From Aurantimonas sp965217685 (GTDB lineage: Bacteria; Pseudomonadota; Alphaproteobacteria; Rhizobiales; Rhizobiaceae): a stretch of 64,000 nucleotides of DNA. The DNA lies in contig CBDCIZ010000003.1 in the NCBI GenBank assembly GCA_965217685.1, forward strand, positions 3,348,001 through 3,412,000. The letters run 5' to 3'. Shown in pieces: positions 45,580 through 54,836 of this stretch. Within the stretch, counting starts at the first letter, position 1. Each line of letters begins with the position of its first letter. The translations under genes and the position numbers were made by a program. The notes under the pieces were generated by a model that saw only the letters and a list, made by a program, of their open reading frames with translations, searched no databases and was not told where the DNA came from.

Positions 45580-46386
45580 TTACGACGGGTTGGCGCCGTA
45601 GACGTCGAAGTCGAAATACTTGTCCTGGATTTTCTTGTAGGTGCCGTCTTCACGGATCGCGGCGATGGCGTCGTCGAACATCGTCTTCAGCTTGTCGTCG
45701 CCCTTGCGCATACCGACACCAACGCCCTTGCCGTAGATTTCCGGATCGGCCTTGAGAGTCGACAGGATCTTGCAGCACGCGCCTTCGTCGCTCTTCACCC
45801 ATTCGGTGAGCACGACGACATCGTCCATCACCGCGTCGAGACGGCCGTTCTCGATGTCGAGCTTGTATTCCTCGGCGGTCGGATACTGGCGAATCTCCGC
45901 TTCCGGGAAGAGGGCTGCGGCGGCGCGGGCGTGGGTCGTGGAGACCTGTGCGCCGATCTGCATGCCCTTCAGGGCGTCGTCGGTCGCCTCGGTGATCTTG
46001 GAGTCCTTCGGCACGGCGATGGCCGGCGGGGTCTGGTAGTATTTGTTGGAGAAGGCGATCTGCTCCTCGCGCTCCGGCGTGATCGACATCGACGCGACGA
46101 TCGCGTCGAAATTGCCGTTCTGCAAGGCCGGGATGATGCCGTCCCAGTCCTGCGTCACGAAAGTGCACTCGACCTTCATCTGGTCGCAGAGCGCCTTGGC
46201 GACGTCGACGTCGAAGCCCTGAAGATTGCCGGACGCGTCGAGAAAGTTGAACGGCGGATAGGCGCCTTCGGTGCCGATCGTGATCTTCGACCAGTCCTTG
46301 CCGGAATCGCTCTCCTGGGCGGAGGCGGGGGCCGCTGCGAGGATCGCGGCGGTCGCGGCAAGGGCGAACATTCGGGTGAAGCGCAT
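45580..46386 (-). CDS. Polar amino-acid ABC substrate-binding protein
   Basis: 268-residue periplasmic protein, signal peptide MRFTRMFALAATAAILAAAP with cleavage near ASAQ. SBP family 3: TIGTEGAYPPFNFLDASGNL (ligand-binding), GFDVDVAKALCDQMK, and the hinge block DWDGIIPALQNGNFDAIVAS with MSITPEREEQIAFS. Overall like Lys/Arg/ornithine/histidine binding proteins. ATG 46386 has AGAGG upstream. First gene of the operon. Confidence 0.92.
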   Translation of the reverse strand: MRFTRMFALAATAAILAAAPASAQESDSGKDWSKITIGTEGAYPPFNFLDASGNLQGFDVDVAKALCDQMKVECTFVTQDWDGIIPALQNGNFDAIVASMSITPEREEQIAFSNKYYQTPPAIAVPKDSKITEATDDALKGMQIGAQVSTTHARAAAALFPEAEIRQYPTAEEYKLDIENGRLDAVMDDVVVLTEWVKSDEGACCKILSTLKADPEIYGKGVGVGMRKGDDKLKTMFDDAIAAIREDGTYKKIQDKYFDFDVYGANPS

Positions 46387-46468
46387 GGAAAACCTCTTTG
46401 GATGTGGAGGCACGGCCGGGCCGAACGCCCGTTTGTCAGGCATGCCTCATATCGCGGCGATGCTGCCA

Positions 46469-47159
46469 CTATTTGCCCTGCCGTGGCAACTGCCGTCTGC
46501 CGCAGGTCGGGCCGCGACGGTGAATCCCCGGCCGCGCTCCACCGTCAATCAGCCTTGCGCCGAAACGCCGTTCGGCGATCGCCAGATCGTCCGGCGTGTT
46601 GACGTTGAAGAAGGGGTCGCCGCCCGGTGCGTCGGGTTCGTCCGGAACGTCGACCGTGTCGAAGCCGATTTGCCCGAGAAAGGCCTGGATGGCGCGGTCG
46701 TTGCCGCCGTCGTCGAGCCAGGCGGACAGCGGGGAAGAGCACCGCGACGGGCCAGAGGCCGACCGTGGGATGCAGCCGTCCGCGATGGCGGGCGACCACC
46801 GGCCGGTCGGGCGTGTCCGGAAAATGCGCCAGGATGTCCTTCGGCAGGAACGGCGTGTCGCCCGCAAGCGTGAGCAGCCGGTCGGGACCGCCGTTGTGGG
46901 CCAGGTAAGCGAGACCCGTCTCGATGCCGGCGAGCGGCCCCTGGAAGCCGGGTCGGAGGTCGGGAACGACCGGCAGCCCGAAGGCTTCGTATGCGGCCGC
47001 GTCGTTGGCGTTGAGCAGGAGCGGATCGACCACGCCCCGCAGCCGGTCGGCGACATGGGCGATCAGCGGCCGGTCGGAGAGGAGGCGGAGCGGCTTCGGC
47101 GTGCCGCCGCCCATCCTGGTGCCGCGTCCGCCGGCGAGGATCAGTCCGGCCGGTCTCAC
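46469..47159 (-). pseudogene. mobA: Molybdenum cofactor guanylyltransferase MobA, frameshifted
   Basis: The N-terminal part reads in one frame from about 47159 (GTG, VRPAGLILAGGRGTRMGGG) through LTLAGDTPFLPKDILAHFP to LWPVAVLFP. The rest continues one frame over as LSAWLDDGGNDRAIQAFLGQ and DPFFNVNTPDDLAIAERRF to the stop at 46469. A single extra base in the C4 run at 46731-46734 (GGGG on the plus strand) explains the shift; removing it restores about 230 codons with complete MobA motifs. MobA attaches GMP to molybdopterin for bis-MGD enzymes. Either a recent mutation or a sequencing error. The start is uncertain. It is downstream of EamA and moaA. Confidence 0.8.
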
Positions 47160-47262
47160 GAAAGTTGCCGAGGAGCGAGGCACGCACGGCGGCAAGGGGG
47201 CATCGGCTGTCTCCACATCGAAGTGTGCGGGCCGGCGCCCTTCTTCAGGCCGCCGCCGACGA

Positions 47263-48162
47263 TCAATGCAACTGCGTCTTGGCCGCCGACGCCACCCGGA
47301 CATTGATCCGTCGCTCGCGATAGAAGGTGTAGCCGCCGCTGGCGACGATCAGGCCGGCGCCGAGAAGCGTCAGCGGGGCGGGCAGATCGCCGAAAACGAC
47401 ATAGCCGATGACCAGCGCGTAGACGAGAATCGCGTAGCGGAACGGCGCCACGAAGCCCATGTCGCCGATCCGCATGGCCAGCACGATGAACACGTAGCCC
47501 AGCGCGACGGCCGCGGCTGCCGCGAGGAGGCAGAGCACGGAGATGGCGGAGATCGGCTGCCAGCCGCCGAAGGCGGGGATGAGCACCCAGCCCGAAAGGG
47601 ACACGGCGATTGCCGTGGTCAAGGCCACGAACAGGGTGGGCACGCTGCGGTCCATGCCGCGCGTGGCAAGGTCTCGGATCGCCGAGAACACCACCGAGCC
47701 GAGCACCGCCAGGGAAAAGACATTGAAGCCTTCGGTGCCCGGCCGCACGATGATCAGGACGCCGGCAAAGCCTGCCGCAATCGCGGTCCAGCGCCGCCAG
47801 CCGACCGGTTCCTTCAAGAACAGGGCGGCGCCGACGGTGACGGCAAGGGGCAGCGCCTGAAACACGGCCGAGGCGTTCGCGATCGGCATGTGGGCGAGGG
47901 CGGTGATGTAGGTGACGGTCGCGCCGATGTCGGCTGCCGTGCGCAGGACGAGCCGCGGCCTCAGCGCGACGGCGAGCGAGCGCACCGCGTGCATGCGCCA
48001 GGCAACGAGGAGCACGAAGACCGAGGCCGCGACACCACGGACCGCCATGATCTGCGGCGGGCTGACCTCCTGCGACACGATCTTGACGAAGGTGTCGTTG
48101 ACCACGAAGCCGCCCATCGAGACGAGCATGAAGATCGCCGCACGGGCGTTGTCGCTGAGCAA
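47263..48162 (-). CDS. EamA/DMT-family transporter
   Basis: 299 residues with ten predicted helices in two EamA repeats; VSMGGFVVNDTFVKIVSQEV at the start and YRERRINVRV at the end. The likely start is TTG 48162 (MLSDNAR), with AGGA upstream; the first ATG comes at residue 12. Substrate unknown. It lies between moaA/hypothetical and mobA on the same strand, though a link to molybdopterin is not expected. Confidence 0.85.
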   Translation of the reverse strand: MLSDNARAAIFMLVSMGGFVVNDTFVKIVSQEVSPPQIMAVRGVAASVFVLLVAWRMHAVRSLAVALRPRLVLRTAADIGATVTYITALAHMPIANASAVFQALPLAVTVGAALFLKEPVGWRRWTAIAAGFAGVLIIVRPGTEGFNVFSLAVLGSVVFSAIRDLATRGMDRSVPTLFVALTTAIAVSLSGWVLIPAFGGWQPISAISVLCLLAAAAAVALGYVFIVLAMRIGDMGFVAPFRYAILVYALVIGYVVFGDLPAPLTLLGAGLIVASGGYTFYRERRINVRVASAAKTQLH

Positions 48163-48296
48163 GGAGGAAATCCTGCGGGAAGGCGGCGTTCTGTAAACGA
48201 GGCCTCTTACAACGACGGCTCAGGGAAGGCGACCTGCCGCGCGGGCAATTTTGCGGTTTTCCGAATGCCCGATTCGGTCCAGCCGAATTCACGTTC

Positions 48297-48324
48297 ATGA
48301 GCCCCCGATTATGAGTCCCCGGTT
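48297..48324. repeat. 14-bp direct repeat, two adjacent copies
   Basis: ATGAGCCCCCGATT (48297-48310) is followed at once by ATGAGTCCCCGGTT (48311-48324); a degenerate third start ATGAGCCCTCCG is at 48339. It falls in the 188-base gap before the EamA gene. Function unknown. Confidence 0.5.
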
Positions 48325-48350
48325 ACGGGTGCTGAGGCATGAGCCCTCCG

Positions 48351-48833
48351 TCACTCATGGGGCGGACCGCGAAGCGTATTGGTGACCGACCCGACGAGTT
48401 TGTCGTAGGCCGCCCGTGCGCCTTTCGGATAACGGATCGAGACCGAATGAATCAGGTCGCCGCGAAAAATGTAGCGCTCGTAGAAGATCTTGCCGTCGCG
48501 GTAGCCCGAGACCACGGCCCAGCGCGTTCCATGCACCTGATAGGTCACGCCGTCGTCCGCCTTGCGGTCGGCGATCACCGAAGAAGGCGTTTCGCCGCCC
48601 GCGTTGTGGCGTGCGTAGATGAAGATGTTGGCACCGTTCGGCGCCGTCCAGCCCAGCCCGTCCGCGTTGGTCGGCGCCTGAAGCTGATCGGGGAACTTGT
48701 CGCGCGGAAAGACAGCGGAGGTGCCGTAGCGCTCGTTGACGTAATGCTGGCTGTCGGCCAGCGCCGGGGCGCTCCCCGTCACTCCCGCGACCACCAAAGC
48801 CGCTGCCGCGAGTCGAATTCTCGTGCGTTTCAT
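48351..48833 (-). CDS. Secreted hypothetical protein
   Basis: 160 residues with a signal peptide (MKRTRIRLAAAALVVAGVTG, cleavage near ALADS). The mature part reads NERYGTSAVFPRDKFPDQ, then DGVTYQVHGTRWAVVSGYRDG, ending in a helix. I recognise no named family; the pattern resembles small periplasmic proteins of Rhizobiales. Start ATG 48833 is preferred to 48842, which has GGAGG directly touching it. It begins 5 bases after the moaA stop, so it should be co-transcribed with moaA. Confidence 0.75.
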   Translation of the reverse strand: MKRTRIRLAAAALVVAGVTGSAPALADSQHYVNERYGTSAVFPRDKFPDQLQAPTNADGLGWTAPNGANIFIYARHNAGGETPSSVIADRKADDGVTYQVHGTRWAVVSGYRDGKIFYERYIFRGDLIHSVSIRYPKGARAAYDKLVGSVTNTLRGPPHE

Positions 48834-48838
48834 GCTTT

Positions 48839-49891
48839 TCATCCTCCGGTCATGCTCATGTGGCGCGAGACGGCCGGCGTCCTGGTGTTGCGGTCGATGA
48901 TGAAGTCATGGCCCTTCGGCTTGCGGCCGATGGCCTCGTCGATGGCTGCCGACAGGAGCGCGTCATCCTGCGACGCGCGCAGTGGCGCACGCAGATCGGC
49001 GGCGTCCTCCTGGCCGAGGCACATGAACAGCGTGCCGGTGCAGGTGACGCGGACCCGGTTGCAGCTTTCGCAGAAATTATGGGTCATCGGCGTGATGAAG
49101 CCGAGCCGGCCACCGGTCTCCTCCACCTCGACATAGCGGGCCGGGCCGCCGGTCTTGTAGGGGATGTCCGTCAGCGTCCAATGCTCGCCGAGCGAACGGC
49201 GCACGTCGCTGAGCGGCAGGTAGCGGTCGGTGCGGTCCTCGTCGATCTCGCCCATCGGCATCGTCTCGATCAGCGTGAAATCGATGCCCTCGCCATGGGC
49301 CCATTCGATCATGGTGGGAATTTCGTCCTCGTTGAAATCCTTCAGCGCCACCGCGTTGAGCTTGACGTTCAGACCGGCGCCCTGCGCCGCGCGAATGCCG
49401 CCCATCACCCGGTCGAGCTCGCCCCAGCGGGTGATCGCCTTGAACTTGTCGGGGTCGAGCGTGTCGAGCGAGACGTTGAGGCGCTTGACGCCGCATTCCG
49501 CGAGTTCGCCGGCGAACCGGGCGAGCTGCGAGCCGTTGGTCGTCAGCGTCAGTTCTTCGAGGGCGCCGGTTTCGAGATGCCGCGACAGCGCCCGCACGAG
49601 ATGCGTGATGTTCTTGCGCACCAAGGGCTCGCCGCCGGTGAGGCGCAGCTTCCTCACGCCCTTGGCGACGAAGGCGCTGGCCAGCCGGTCGAGTTCCTCG
49701 AGTGTCAGGAGATCGCGCTTCGGCAGGAAGGTCATGTCCTCGGCCATGCAATAGACGCATCGAAAGTCGCAGCGATCCGTCACCGAGATCCGCAGATAGT
49801 CGACGGTGCGGCCGAAAGGATCGATCATCGGCCCACCGACCGACGCGGTCTCATTGGGCGTGACTGGCGCGATCGGGGTCATGATGGTCAT
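48839..49891 (-). CDS. moaA: GTP 3',8-cyclase MoaA
   Basis: 350-residue radical SAM enzyme for the first step of molybdenum cofactor synthesis. The SAM cluster Cys are CDFRCVYC; the second cluster is CESCNRVRVTCTGTLFMC; the C-terminal GG needed for GTP binding is present (SMTGG). LRLTGGEPLVR is the glycine-rich SAM site. ATG 49891 has GAGAGG upstream; a more usual start near MIDPFGR is also in frame. Divergent from the DUF971 gene across 159 bases. Confidence 0.95.
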   Translation of the reverse strand: MTIMTPIAPVTPNETASVGGPMIDPFGRTVDYLRISVTDRCDFRCVYCMAEDMTFLPKRDLLTLEELDRLASAFVAKGVRKLRLTGGEPLVRKNITHLVRALSRHLETGALEELTLTTNGSQLARFAGELAECGVKRLNVSLDTLDPDKFKAITRWGELDRVMGGIRAAQGAGLNVKLNAVALKDFNEDEIPTMIEWAHGEGIDFTLIETMPMGEIDEDRTDRYLPLSDVRRSLGEHWTLTDIPYKTGGPARYVEVEETGGRLGFITPMTHNFCESCNRVRVTCTGTLFMCLGQEDAADLRAPLRASQDDALLSAAIDEAIGRKPKGHDFIIDRNTRTPAVSRHMSMTGG

Positions 49892-50050
49892 GGGCGGATG
49901 GCCTCTCGAGCCATGAATGTCTTGTAATCCATAGGTCGAATGTGGAAGGCAGGCGCGGCCGGGTCAAGCGGCAGCCGTCGATCGGTCGATGGCCGCTGCG
50001 TTCGATGGAACCGGCACGACGACGAACCGACGAAGGAACGGGCGTTCGAA

Positions 50051-50416
50051 ATGAGCCAGTCTGCCGCAACACCTGAGGAAATCCGCGTTTCCGCCGATCG
50101 GCGGATGCTGATCGTCGTTCTTCCCGGCGGCGCCAGGGACGAACTGCCGGCGGAGATGCTGCGTGTGCTGTCGCCCTCGGCCGAGGTGCAAGGGCATTCG
50201 CCCGAGCAGCGCAAGACCGTCGGCGGCAAGCTCCACGTCACCATTCGCGATCTCCTGCCGATCGGCCATTACGCCATCAAGATCGTCTTCGACGACGGCC
50301 ATGACACCGGCATCTTCACCTGGAGCTATCTTTCCGAACTCGGCCGCGAAAAGGACGAACGCTGGCAGGCCTATCTCGAGGAGCTGCGCGCCAAGGGTCT
50401 GCGCCGCGAGGGTTAA
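50051..50416 (+). CDS. DUF971 (gamma-butyrobetaine hydroxylase-like N domain) protein
   Basis: 121 residues, starting MSQSAATPEEIRVSADRRML. The DUF971 core includes LRVLSPSAEVQGH, LLPIGHYAIKIVFDDGHDTG and IFTWSYLSELGREKDERW. This zinc-binding-type small domain is found beside moa/mob or Fe-S genes, and in eukaryotic GBBH. It is predicted cytosolic; proposed roles in Fe-S or cofactor enzyme maturation are not proven. ATG 50051 fits the family start. Confidence 0.88.
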   Translation: MSQSAATPEEIRVSADRRMLIVVLPGGARDELPAEMLRVLSPSAEVQGHSPEQRKTVGGKLHVTIRDLLPIGHYAIKIVFDDGHDTGIFTWSYLSELGREKDERWQAYLEELRAKGLRREG

Positions 50417-50514
50417 GCTCGGGCGGCGGCGCCTGTTTTGCCGCTTTCGAGGGCATGGACGCTTGTGACCCCGCGACCGCTGCCGCGATGGGTGTTCCAG
50501 TTTCTGCGCCGAGA

Positions 50515-51306
50515 TCAGACTGGCAGCAGGGGCAGATAGTCGGCGCCCATGTGCACGAAGGACACGCGGTTTCGGCCCATCGCCTTGGCGTCGTAGAGAC
50601 TGCGGTCGGCAGCGCGATAAAGCGCTTCGAAGCGCGTCGCCGAGTCGAAATAGGCGCATCCGAGGCTGATCGAGACCGACAGGCGTTCCCCTTCGGGCGA
50701 AGTGAATTCGAGGTCGGACACCAAAGCCCGCAGGCGCTCGGCCGCCTCTTCGGCATCGCGCCGATCGATCCGGGCGAGAAAGGCCGCGAACTCCTCGCCG
50801 CCGACGCGTCCGATGATGTCGTCTTCGCGCAGGCCGTCGTTCAAGGCTCGGGCGATGGCCTTCAACACCATGTCGCCGACATCGTGACCGTAGGTGTCGT
50901 TGATTCCCTTGAACTGATCGGCATCGATCAAAACCAGCGCGCCCGGATAGGCCGCGCGTTCGTCGGTGTCTTCGAGTCGTTGTTCGACCTTGTGGGTAAA
51001 GGCCCCGCGGTTGAGCAGATTGGTGAGGCTGTCATGGGCCGCGAGTGCGGCCAGCTTCCGGTTCAGAATCGACAGATCCCGCAACTTCAATGAAATGAAG
51101 ATAAAGAGCGGTCCGCCGAGCAGAATGGGCAGGACGGTCGCCGAGAACATCACGTTCCGCATGAACTCCGCGGGAGCGTCGCGAAAGACGATGGCGCAGA
51201 AGATCACCGAAATGATCACGCAGCCGGCTGTCCCGCCAACGGTCAGCAGTGTCAGTTTGGCAAGCCCGCGCTTCGACAATGGACGCGGTTTATATCGGTC
51301 GGCCAT
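50515..51306 (-). CDS. Membrane diguanylate cyclase (GGDEF)
   Basis: 263 residues: two N-terminal helices (about 21-43 and 55-74) with no large sensor, then one GGDEF domain. The active site is GRVGGEEFAAFLAR (GGEEF) and the inhibitory I-site RxxD is intact (REDD, five residues before GGEEF). It should make c-di-GMP with product inhibition. ATG 51306 (MADRYKPRP) chosen; the longer frame is unsupported. Convergent with DUF971. Confidence 0.9.
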   Translation of the reverse strand: MADRYKPRPLSKRGLAKLTLLTVGGTAGCVIISVIFCAIVFRDAPAEFMRNVMFSATVLPILLGGPLFIFISLKLRDLSILNRKLAALAAHDSLTNLLNRGAFTHKVEQRLEDTDERAAYPGALVLIDADQFKGINDTYGHDVGDMVLKAIARALNDGLREDDIIGRVGGEEFAAFLARIDRRDAEEAAERLRALVSDLEFTSPEGERLSVSISLGCAYFDSATRFEALYRAADRSLYDAKAMGRNRVSFVHMGADYLPLLPV

Positions 51307-51554
51307 CGAATGCCTCTCAGAATCCCTGCAAAGAACGACTGCCTTCGCGTCCGTGGCAGGCCGGCGATCCGCGACATTCGCGTCTGATGCTCGATCGCAG
51401 CGTCGCGACGTTGTATCAGACAACGCCATGGATATCTGTCACGTTCGAGATGCAAGTGCTCAATTGCCTATCGTGGTGAACTCGTCGCGCCGAGAAGGAC
51501 GCGCCGGGGTGCCGCACCGCGGCGATCAAGCACTTCATAACAGCCAACGACCGA

Positions 51555-52286
51555 TTACCGTTCGAAGGCGGGTAGCGCATCGAAGGCATTTTTCAGGGAG
51601 TCGGACCAGCCCTCGGAAATCTGCTGGTAATAGGGATCGCGCTGATCGAAGCGCTTGCGATAACCCGCGACGAAGCTGTCGATCTCGTAGAACTGCATGT
51701 CGATCGGCAGACCGACCGAAAGATTGGAACGCACCGTCGAATCGAAGGACACAAGCAGGAGCTTGGCGCAGTCGTCCAGCGACATTGCCGGGTCGTAGGT
51801 GCGGATGATGATCGGGCGACCGTATTTGTGCTCGCCGATCTGGAAGAACGGGTTGTCGGCGCCGGCCTCGATGAAGTTACCCTCGGGATAGATCATGAAC
51901 AGGCGTGGTTTGCCGCCCTTGATCTGGCCGGCGAGGATGAAGGTGCCCCGGAACATCGAATCGGCCGACTGCCCGACCGGCGTCGTGTAGGCGATGACCT
52001 CCTTGACCGTCTCGCCGATCAACTTGGCGGTCTGGAACATCGAGGGCTGGGTCAGGATCGCCGGCTTGCGGTCGTCCGGGTGCAGCATTCGCTCGTCGAG
52101 AAGCGAGACGGTGCTTTGGGTCGTTGCCAGATTGCCGGCGCTGAGCAGGCAAAGGAATCGCTCGCCGGGGACTTCCCACGTGCGCATCTTCGACACGACG
52201 GAAATATTGTCGATGCCCGCATTGGTGCGGGTATCGGACATCATGCAGAGCCCGCCATCGACGAGCAGACCGACGCAGTAGGTCAT
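51555..52286 (-). CDS. Anbu, proteasome-type protease
   Basis: 243-residue N-terminal-nucleophile hydrolase of the Anbu family, bacterial relatives of the proteasome beta subunit. The start MTYCVGLLVDGGLCMMSDT is diagnostic: Thr2 becomes the nucleophile after Met removal, with the catalytic DTRTNAG and SAGNLATTQ motifs. Anbu forms helical or ring assemblies, probably in the cytosol. It is last of three genes with the ATP-grasp and alpha-E genes, the usual partners in Rhizobiales. The transglutaminase-like gene that normally joins them is missing here. Confidence 0.92.
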   Translation of the reverse strand: MTYCVGLLVDGGLCMMSDTRTNAGIDNISVVSKMRTWEVPGERFLCLLSAGNLATTQSTVSLLDERMLHPDDRKPAILTQPSMFQTAKLIGETVKEVIAYTTPVGQSADSMFRGTFILAGQIKGGKPRLFMIYPEGNFIEAGADNPFFQIGEHKYGRPIIIRTYDPAMSLDDCAKLLLVSFDSTVRSNLSVGLPIDMQFYEIDSFVAGYRKRFDQRDPYYQQISEGWSDSLKNAFDALPAFER

Positions 52287-52466
52287 GTTTGTGAGCCGCC
52301 CCGAGAAACGCTTCGTCCCTTTCGGACGAAACGCACCGCCGCATCATGCAGGCGGCCATGACATCTGCAATCGCCGCATTGCGAAATCAACAGATCTTCT
52401 ATGTCATACGGGCCTGCATCCGGCCTGGATGCTTCCATTGAGGTGATGGAAGGGGTGACGGATCGT

Positions 52467-53414
52467 CTACGGATAGAAGCGGTAGGCTTCGCCGATCTCG
52501 CGGGCGACGCGGTTGTTCTCGACGATGAACTGTTCGAGGAACTCGTGCAGCCCGTCGTCGATGATCTCCTTGACCGTCGAGCCGGAAAAGCGCTGCTTTA
52601 TTGCGCTCGCCGTCTGCGAACAGGGATGCTGGACTTCGTAGTTCCGGTTGAGGAATTTGAGGCTGTCCTCGATGCAGTTGTAGCAATAGGCCAGCGACCG
52701 GGGCAGGCGGCTGTTGAGCATCAGGAAGTCGATGATGTTCACCGCGCGGTAATCGCCGTCATATTCCCAGGCGTACGCGCGGTGCGCCGAGACCGAGCGC
52801 AAAATCGACACCCACTGGAAATTGTCGAGCGACGAGCCGACCGAGGAATGTTCCGGCAGAAGCAGCCAGTATTTCACGTCGAGAATGCGGGCGGTGTTGT
52901 CGGCACGCTCGACGAAGGCGCCGAGATTGCAGAAGTCGAAAATCTCGTTGCGCAGCATGGTGCCATGGAAAGCGCCGCGGATCAGTGCCGTCTGGCGCTT
53001 GACCAGATCGAGCACGGCCGGCAGCTCGCGGGCGTTCAGCGGCCGGTCGAGCCGCGCCTTCATGGTCAACCAGCTCTCGTTGATCGTCTCCCACAGATCG
53101 CGGGTGAGGGCGGTGCGGACCATGCGGCCGTTCTGCCGCGCGGTCTCGAAGGACGAGCGCACGCTCGACGGGTTGTCGCGGTCGCGCACCAGATAGTCGA
53201 TGATCTGGTCGGGATCGAAATCGGAATATTTTGCGAGATAGCTCGCCTCGACTCCCGCCGATACGAGAACCGACTGCCATTCCTCGGGTTCTGAGGACAG
53301 ATTGGTCAGCGAAATGCGTTGTCCCGCATCGACGAGGCGGGCCATGTTTTCGGCCCGCTCGATGTAGCGAAACATCCAGAACAGTCCGTTGGCAGTGCGT
53401 CCGAGTAGAGCCAT
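52467..53414 (-). CDS. Alpha-E domain protein
   Basis: 315-residue all-helical protein. LLGRTANGLFWMFRYIERAE and SVRSSFETARQNGRMVR are family motifs, with WETINESWL and FVERADNTARILDVKYWLLL. Alpha-E proteins always travel with circularly permuted ATP-grasp ligases and often with transglutaminases or Anbu, and are thought to be peptide-ligase or peptide-tag partners. Nine bases after the ATP-grasp stop. Confidence 0.92.
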   Translation of the reverse strand: MALLGRTANGLFWMFRYIERAENMARLVDAGQRISLTNLSSEPEEWQSVLVSAGVEASYLAKYSDFDPDQIIDYLVRDRDNPSSVRSSFETARQNGRMVRTALTRDLWETINESWLTMKARLDRPLNARELPAVLDLVKRQTALIRGAFHGTMLRNEIFDFCNLGAFVERADNTARILDVKYWLLLPEHSSVGSSLDNFQWVSILRSVSAHRAYAWEYDGDYRAVNIIDFLMLNSRLPRSLAYCYNCIEDSLKFLNRNYEVQHPCSQTASAIKQRFSGSTVKEIIDDGLHEFLEQFIVENNRVAREIGEAYRFYP

Positions 53415-53423
53415 GTCGTCGTA

Positions 53424-54836
53424 TCAGTCCCTGAGTACCCAAGTGTCTTTGGTGCCGCCGCCCTGGCTGGAGTTCACCACCAGGGAGCCTTCCTTGAGCG
53501 CGACGCGCGTCAGGCCGCCGGGAATGATCCGGATCTTGTCGGAGACGAGGACGAAGGGCCGAAGGTCGACATGCCGTGGCGCGAGGCCGCCATCGGAGAG
53601 GATCGGCACGGTCGACAGCGCCAGCGTCGGCTGGGCGATGTAGTTGCCTGGACGTGCCTTCAGCTTGGCCGCGAACGTCTCGCACTCGGCCTTCGAAGCG
53701 GCGGGACCGACCAGCATGCCGTAGCCGCCCGAGCCGTGAACCTCCTTGACGACGAGTTCGGTGAGGTGTTCCAGAACATAGGCGAGGCTGTCTTCCTCGG
53801 CGCAGCGCCAGGTCGGCACGTTCTCCAGCAACGCCGTCTTGCCGGTATAGAACTCGACGATTTCCGGCATGTAGGAATAGATCGCCTTGTCGTCGGCGAT
53901 GCCGGTGCCGGGCGCGTTGGCGATGGTGATGCCGCCGTTCTTGTAGACGTCCATGATGCCGGGAATGCCGAGCACCGAATTCGGATTGAATGCCCTGGGA
54001 TCCAGATATTCGTCGTCGACCCGGCGGTAGATGACATCGACGATCTTGTAGCCCTCGGTCGTGCGCATCTGGATGCGACCGTCGATCTCGGAGACATCGG
54101 AGCCCTCGATCAGTTCGACACCCATCTGGTCGGCGAGGAAGGCGTGCTCGTAATAGGCCGAATTGTGGATCCCCGGCGTCAGCACGGCGACCGTGGGCGT
54201 GCCCTCGCAGGCCGGCGGCGCGACGTTGGAGAGCGAGCGGCGCAGATGGTGGGGATAGGTCTCGACCGGCCGTACACGGTTTTGCGAGAACAGCTCCGGA
54301 AACATCTGCATCATCGTTTCGCGGTTCTCGATCATGTACGAGACGCCGGAGGGCGTGCGGGCATTGTCTTCCAGAACGTAGAATTCGTTTTCGCCGCAAC
54401 GCACGATGTCGGTGCCGATGATATGGGTGTAGACCCCGCCCGGCGGCGAGAAGCCTTCCATCTCCGGCAAATACGCCTCGTTGCCGACGATCAGCCGTTC
54501 GGGCACCTTGCCGGCCTTCACGATCTCCTGGTCGTGATAGATGTCGTGCAGGAAGGCGTTCAGTGCCTCGACGCGCTGCTCGATGCCCTCGGCGAGCTTG
54601 TCCCACTCGGCCTTGGCCATGATGCGCGGAACCAGATCGAACGGGATCAGCCGCTCGGCCGCCTCTTCTTGGCCGTAGACGTTGAAGGTGATGCCGGTCT
54701 TGCGAAAGAACGCCTCGGCCTCGCCGGCCTTGGCGGTCAGCTCCTCGACATTCTGCTCCTGGAACCATCCGTTGAACCGCTGGTAGGGGTCGCGGACCCC
54801 GTCGGTTTCCAAAAGCATTTCGTCGAAAGGTTTCAC
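53424..54836 (-). CDS. Circularly permuted ATP-grasp ligase (type 2)
   Basis: 470-residue predicted ATP-dependent amide ligase. N-terminal QRFNGWFQEQNVEEL, then GNEAYLPEMEGFSPPGG, PTVAVLTPGIHNSAYYEHAF, and the C-terminal VKEVHGSGGYGMLVGPAASK typical of the permuted ATP-grasp. It would add amino acids or peptides to an unknown acceptor. Start is GTG 54836 (GGAG upstream). First gene of the Anbu operon. Divergent from SorC by 299 bases. Confidence 0.92.
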   Translation of the reverse strand: MKPFDEMLLETDGVRDPYQRFNGWFQEQNVEELTAKAGEAEAFFRKTGITFNVYGQEEAAERLIPFDLVPRIMAKAEWDKLAEGIEQRVEALNAFLHDIYHDQEIVKAGKVPERLIVGNEAYLPEMEGFSPPGGVYTHIIGTDIVRCGENEFYVLEDNARTPSGVSYMIENRETMMQMFPELFSQNRVRPVETYPHHLRRSLSNVAPPACEGTPTVAVLTPGIHNSAYYEHAFLADQMGVELIEGSDVSEIDGRIQMRTTEGYKIVDVIYRRVDDEYLDPRAFNPNSVLGIPGIMDVYKNGGITIANAPGTGIADDKAIYSYMPEIVEFYTGKTALLENVPTWRCAEEDSLAYVLEHLTELVVKEVHGSGGYGMLVGPAASKAECETFAAKLKARPGNYIAQPTLALSTVPILSDGGLAPRHVDLRPFVLVSDKIRIIPGGLTRVALKEGSLVVNSSQGGGTKDTWVLRD

